A stretch of DNA of 5,754 bases from Ferroglobus sp. (GTDB lineage Archaea > Halobacteriota > Archaeoglobi > Archaeoglobales > Archaeoglobaceae): the NCBI GenBank assembly GCA_015520115.1, contig WAQS01000312.1:1-5754 (forward strand), read 5' to 3'. Shown here one piece after another: positions 5,028-5,754 of this stretch (position 1 is its first letter; each line of letters begins with the position of its first letter). The notes beneath the pieces are model-generated. The model had not been told where the DNA came from and searched no databases. It saw nothing but the letters and a program-made list of their open reading frames with translations. The translations under genes were made by a program, and so were the position numbers.

Positions 5028-5754
5028 TGAAGGTGGAAATTCTATCGGAAGAGGAGCTTAAAATCAAATTTATTTTAAAAGACTCCGACTACGTTTTTGC
5101 CAACGCTTGGAGAAGAGCTATGAAAAGCTTAGTTCCAACGTTGGCTGTAGATTATGTGGACTTCTACCTGAACACGTCGCTTTTGTACGATGAGATAATT
5201 GCTCACAGAATCGGTTTAATTCCGTTGAAAACGGATCTTGAGAGGTACAACTTTCAGGATAAGTGCGTTTGCGAAGGGGAAGGGTGCCCGAACTGTCAGG
5301 TTTCCCTAAGACTAAACGTCGAAGGTCCGAAAACGGTATATTCTGGCGATTTGATTCCTGACGACCCAGAAGTCAAGCCAGTTTACGACAACATTCCGAT
5401 CGTCGAACTTTATGAGGGACAACAGCTGATGCTTGAAGCGGTCGCAAGGCTCGGGACTGGCAAAGAGCATGCGAAATTCCAGCCAGTATCGGTATGCTAC
5501 TATAAAGTAGTCCCGAGAATAGACGTTACTGAAGACTGCAATTTGTGCATGAAATGCGTCGAAGCTTGCCCGAGAAACGTGCTGAAAAACGATAACGGAA
5601 AGGTTGTTGTGGAAGATATTCTCGAATGCTCGATGTGCAGAGATTGCGTAAGAGTTTGCGAAGCGAATGCGATAGTGATAGAGGAAACGAACGACTTTCT
5701 TTTCACAGTAGAAAGCATCGGACAGCTTCCGGTGAGAACTGTAATGAGAAAGGC
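5027..5754 (+). CDS. rpoD: DNA-directed RNA polymerase subunit D (Rpo3), with two ferredoxin-type cluster motifs; 3' end cut by window
   Basis: The frame stays open from the ATG to the window edge: 242 complete codons plus two bases, with no stop. Subunit D is the archaeal counterpart of bacterial alpha and eukaryotic Rpb3; it pairs with subunit L and starts polymerase assembly. The N-terminal dimerisation region includes VFANAWRRAMKSLVPTLAVD (23-42), where alpha-type subunits carry NxxRR-like residues, and HRIGLIPLKTD (60-70). Next come C80, C82, C87 and C90, comparable to the zinc site of yeast Rpb3. A ferredoxin-like domain follows with two complete motifs: C171-x2-C174-x2-C177-x3-C181-P and C201-x2-C204-x2-C207-x3-C211, each fit for a [4Fe-4S] cluster. 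After it the chain returns to the dimerisation domain (FTVESIGQLPVRTVM). Probably 20-30 residues are missing. It is translated from the S13 transcript, overlapping S11 by one base. Confidence 0.96.
   Translation, partial: MKVEILSEEELKIKFILKDSDYVFANAWRRAMKSLVPTLAVDYVDFYLNTSLLYDEIIAHRIGLIPLKTDLERYNFQDKCVCEGEGCPNCQVSLRLNVEGPKTVYSGDLIPDDPEVKPVYDNIPIVELYEGQQLMLEAVARLGTGKEHAKFQPVSVCYYKVVPRIDVTEDCNLCMKCVEACPRNVLKNDNGKVVVEDILECSMCRDCVRVCEANAIVIEETNDFLFTVESIGQLPVRTVMRK

Noticed and set aside
5500..5718. Minus-strand frame within rpoD
   Set aside because: It is antisense to the ferredoxin-like domain of RpoD and has no support of its own.
1..5754. CRISPR, insertion sequence, tRNA or attachment site
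   Set aside because: No regularly spaced repeats, terminal inverted repeats, transposase motifs or tRNA-like T-loop sequences were seen on reading through; the genes are tightly packed core and conserved genes.

Overview
The window comes from a hyperthermophilic or thermophilic euryarchaeon, most probably of the order Archaeoglobales (Archaeoglobus, Geoglobus or Ferroglobus). This rests on the archaeal ribosomal/RNA polymerase 'alpha operon' order (S13-S4-S11-RpoD), promoters of the TATA/BRE type, Shine-Dalgarno sites of the archaeal GGAGGTGAT kind, heavy AGA/AGG and ATA codon use, very tight gene packing, and an RpoD with two complete ferredoxin-type cysteine sets. The genus is an inference and was not confirmed by any search.

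Layout. Left part (9-2688): a plus-strand gene for a cytoplasmic protein with a solute-binding-protein-like fold (DUF3834-like) runs tail to tail into a two-gene minus-strand operon. That operon encodes a beta-CASP metallo-beta-lactamase nuclease (aCPSF2-like) followed by a small calcineurin-like phosphodiesterase, translationally coupled through an ATGA overlap. Middle (2689-2862): an AT-rich divergent promoter region of about 170 bases serves the nuclease operon on the left and a small cysteine-rich orphan protein (2863-3096) on the right. The orphan has a very strong Shine-Dalgarno and converges with a minus-strand DUF429 gene (3088-3591), again with overlapping stop codons. Right part (3592-5754): a 63-base divergent spacer with an A/T core that could serve both strands leads into S13, S4, S11 and the start of rpoD. 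These are packed with gaps of 9, 2 and -1 bases, each with a clear ribosome binding site. rpoD leaves the window, with probably only the last few tens of residues missing.

How the genes work together. S13, S4 and S11 are 30S subunit proteins and RpoD is the alpha/Rpb3-like assembly subunit of RNA polymerase, so the right end is core information processing. The nuclease/phosphoesterase pair is probably RNA metabolism, at least for the nuclease. The solute-binding-like protein, the cysteine-rich small protein and the DUF429 protein have no assigned function here.

No mobile element, CRISPR array, tRNA, rRNA or convincing structured RNA was seen. The window looks like ordinary, compact archaeal chromosome. 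The points of most interest are the cysteine-rich orphan with its regulated-looking leader, the iron-sulfur and zinc-type motifs in RpoD, the apparently leaderless minus-strand genes opposite leadered plus-strand genes, and the cytosolic binding-protein-like protein.
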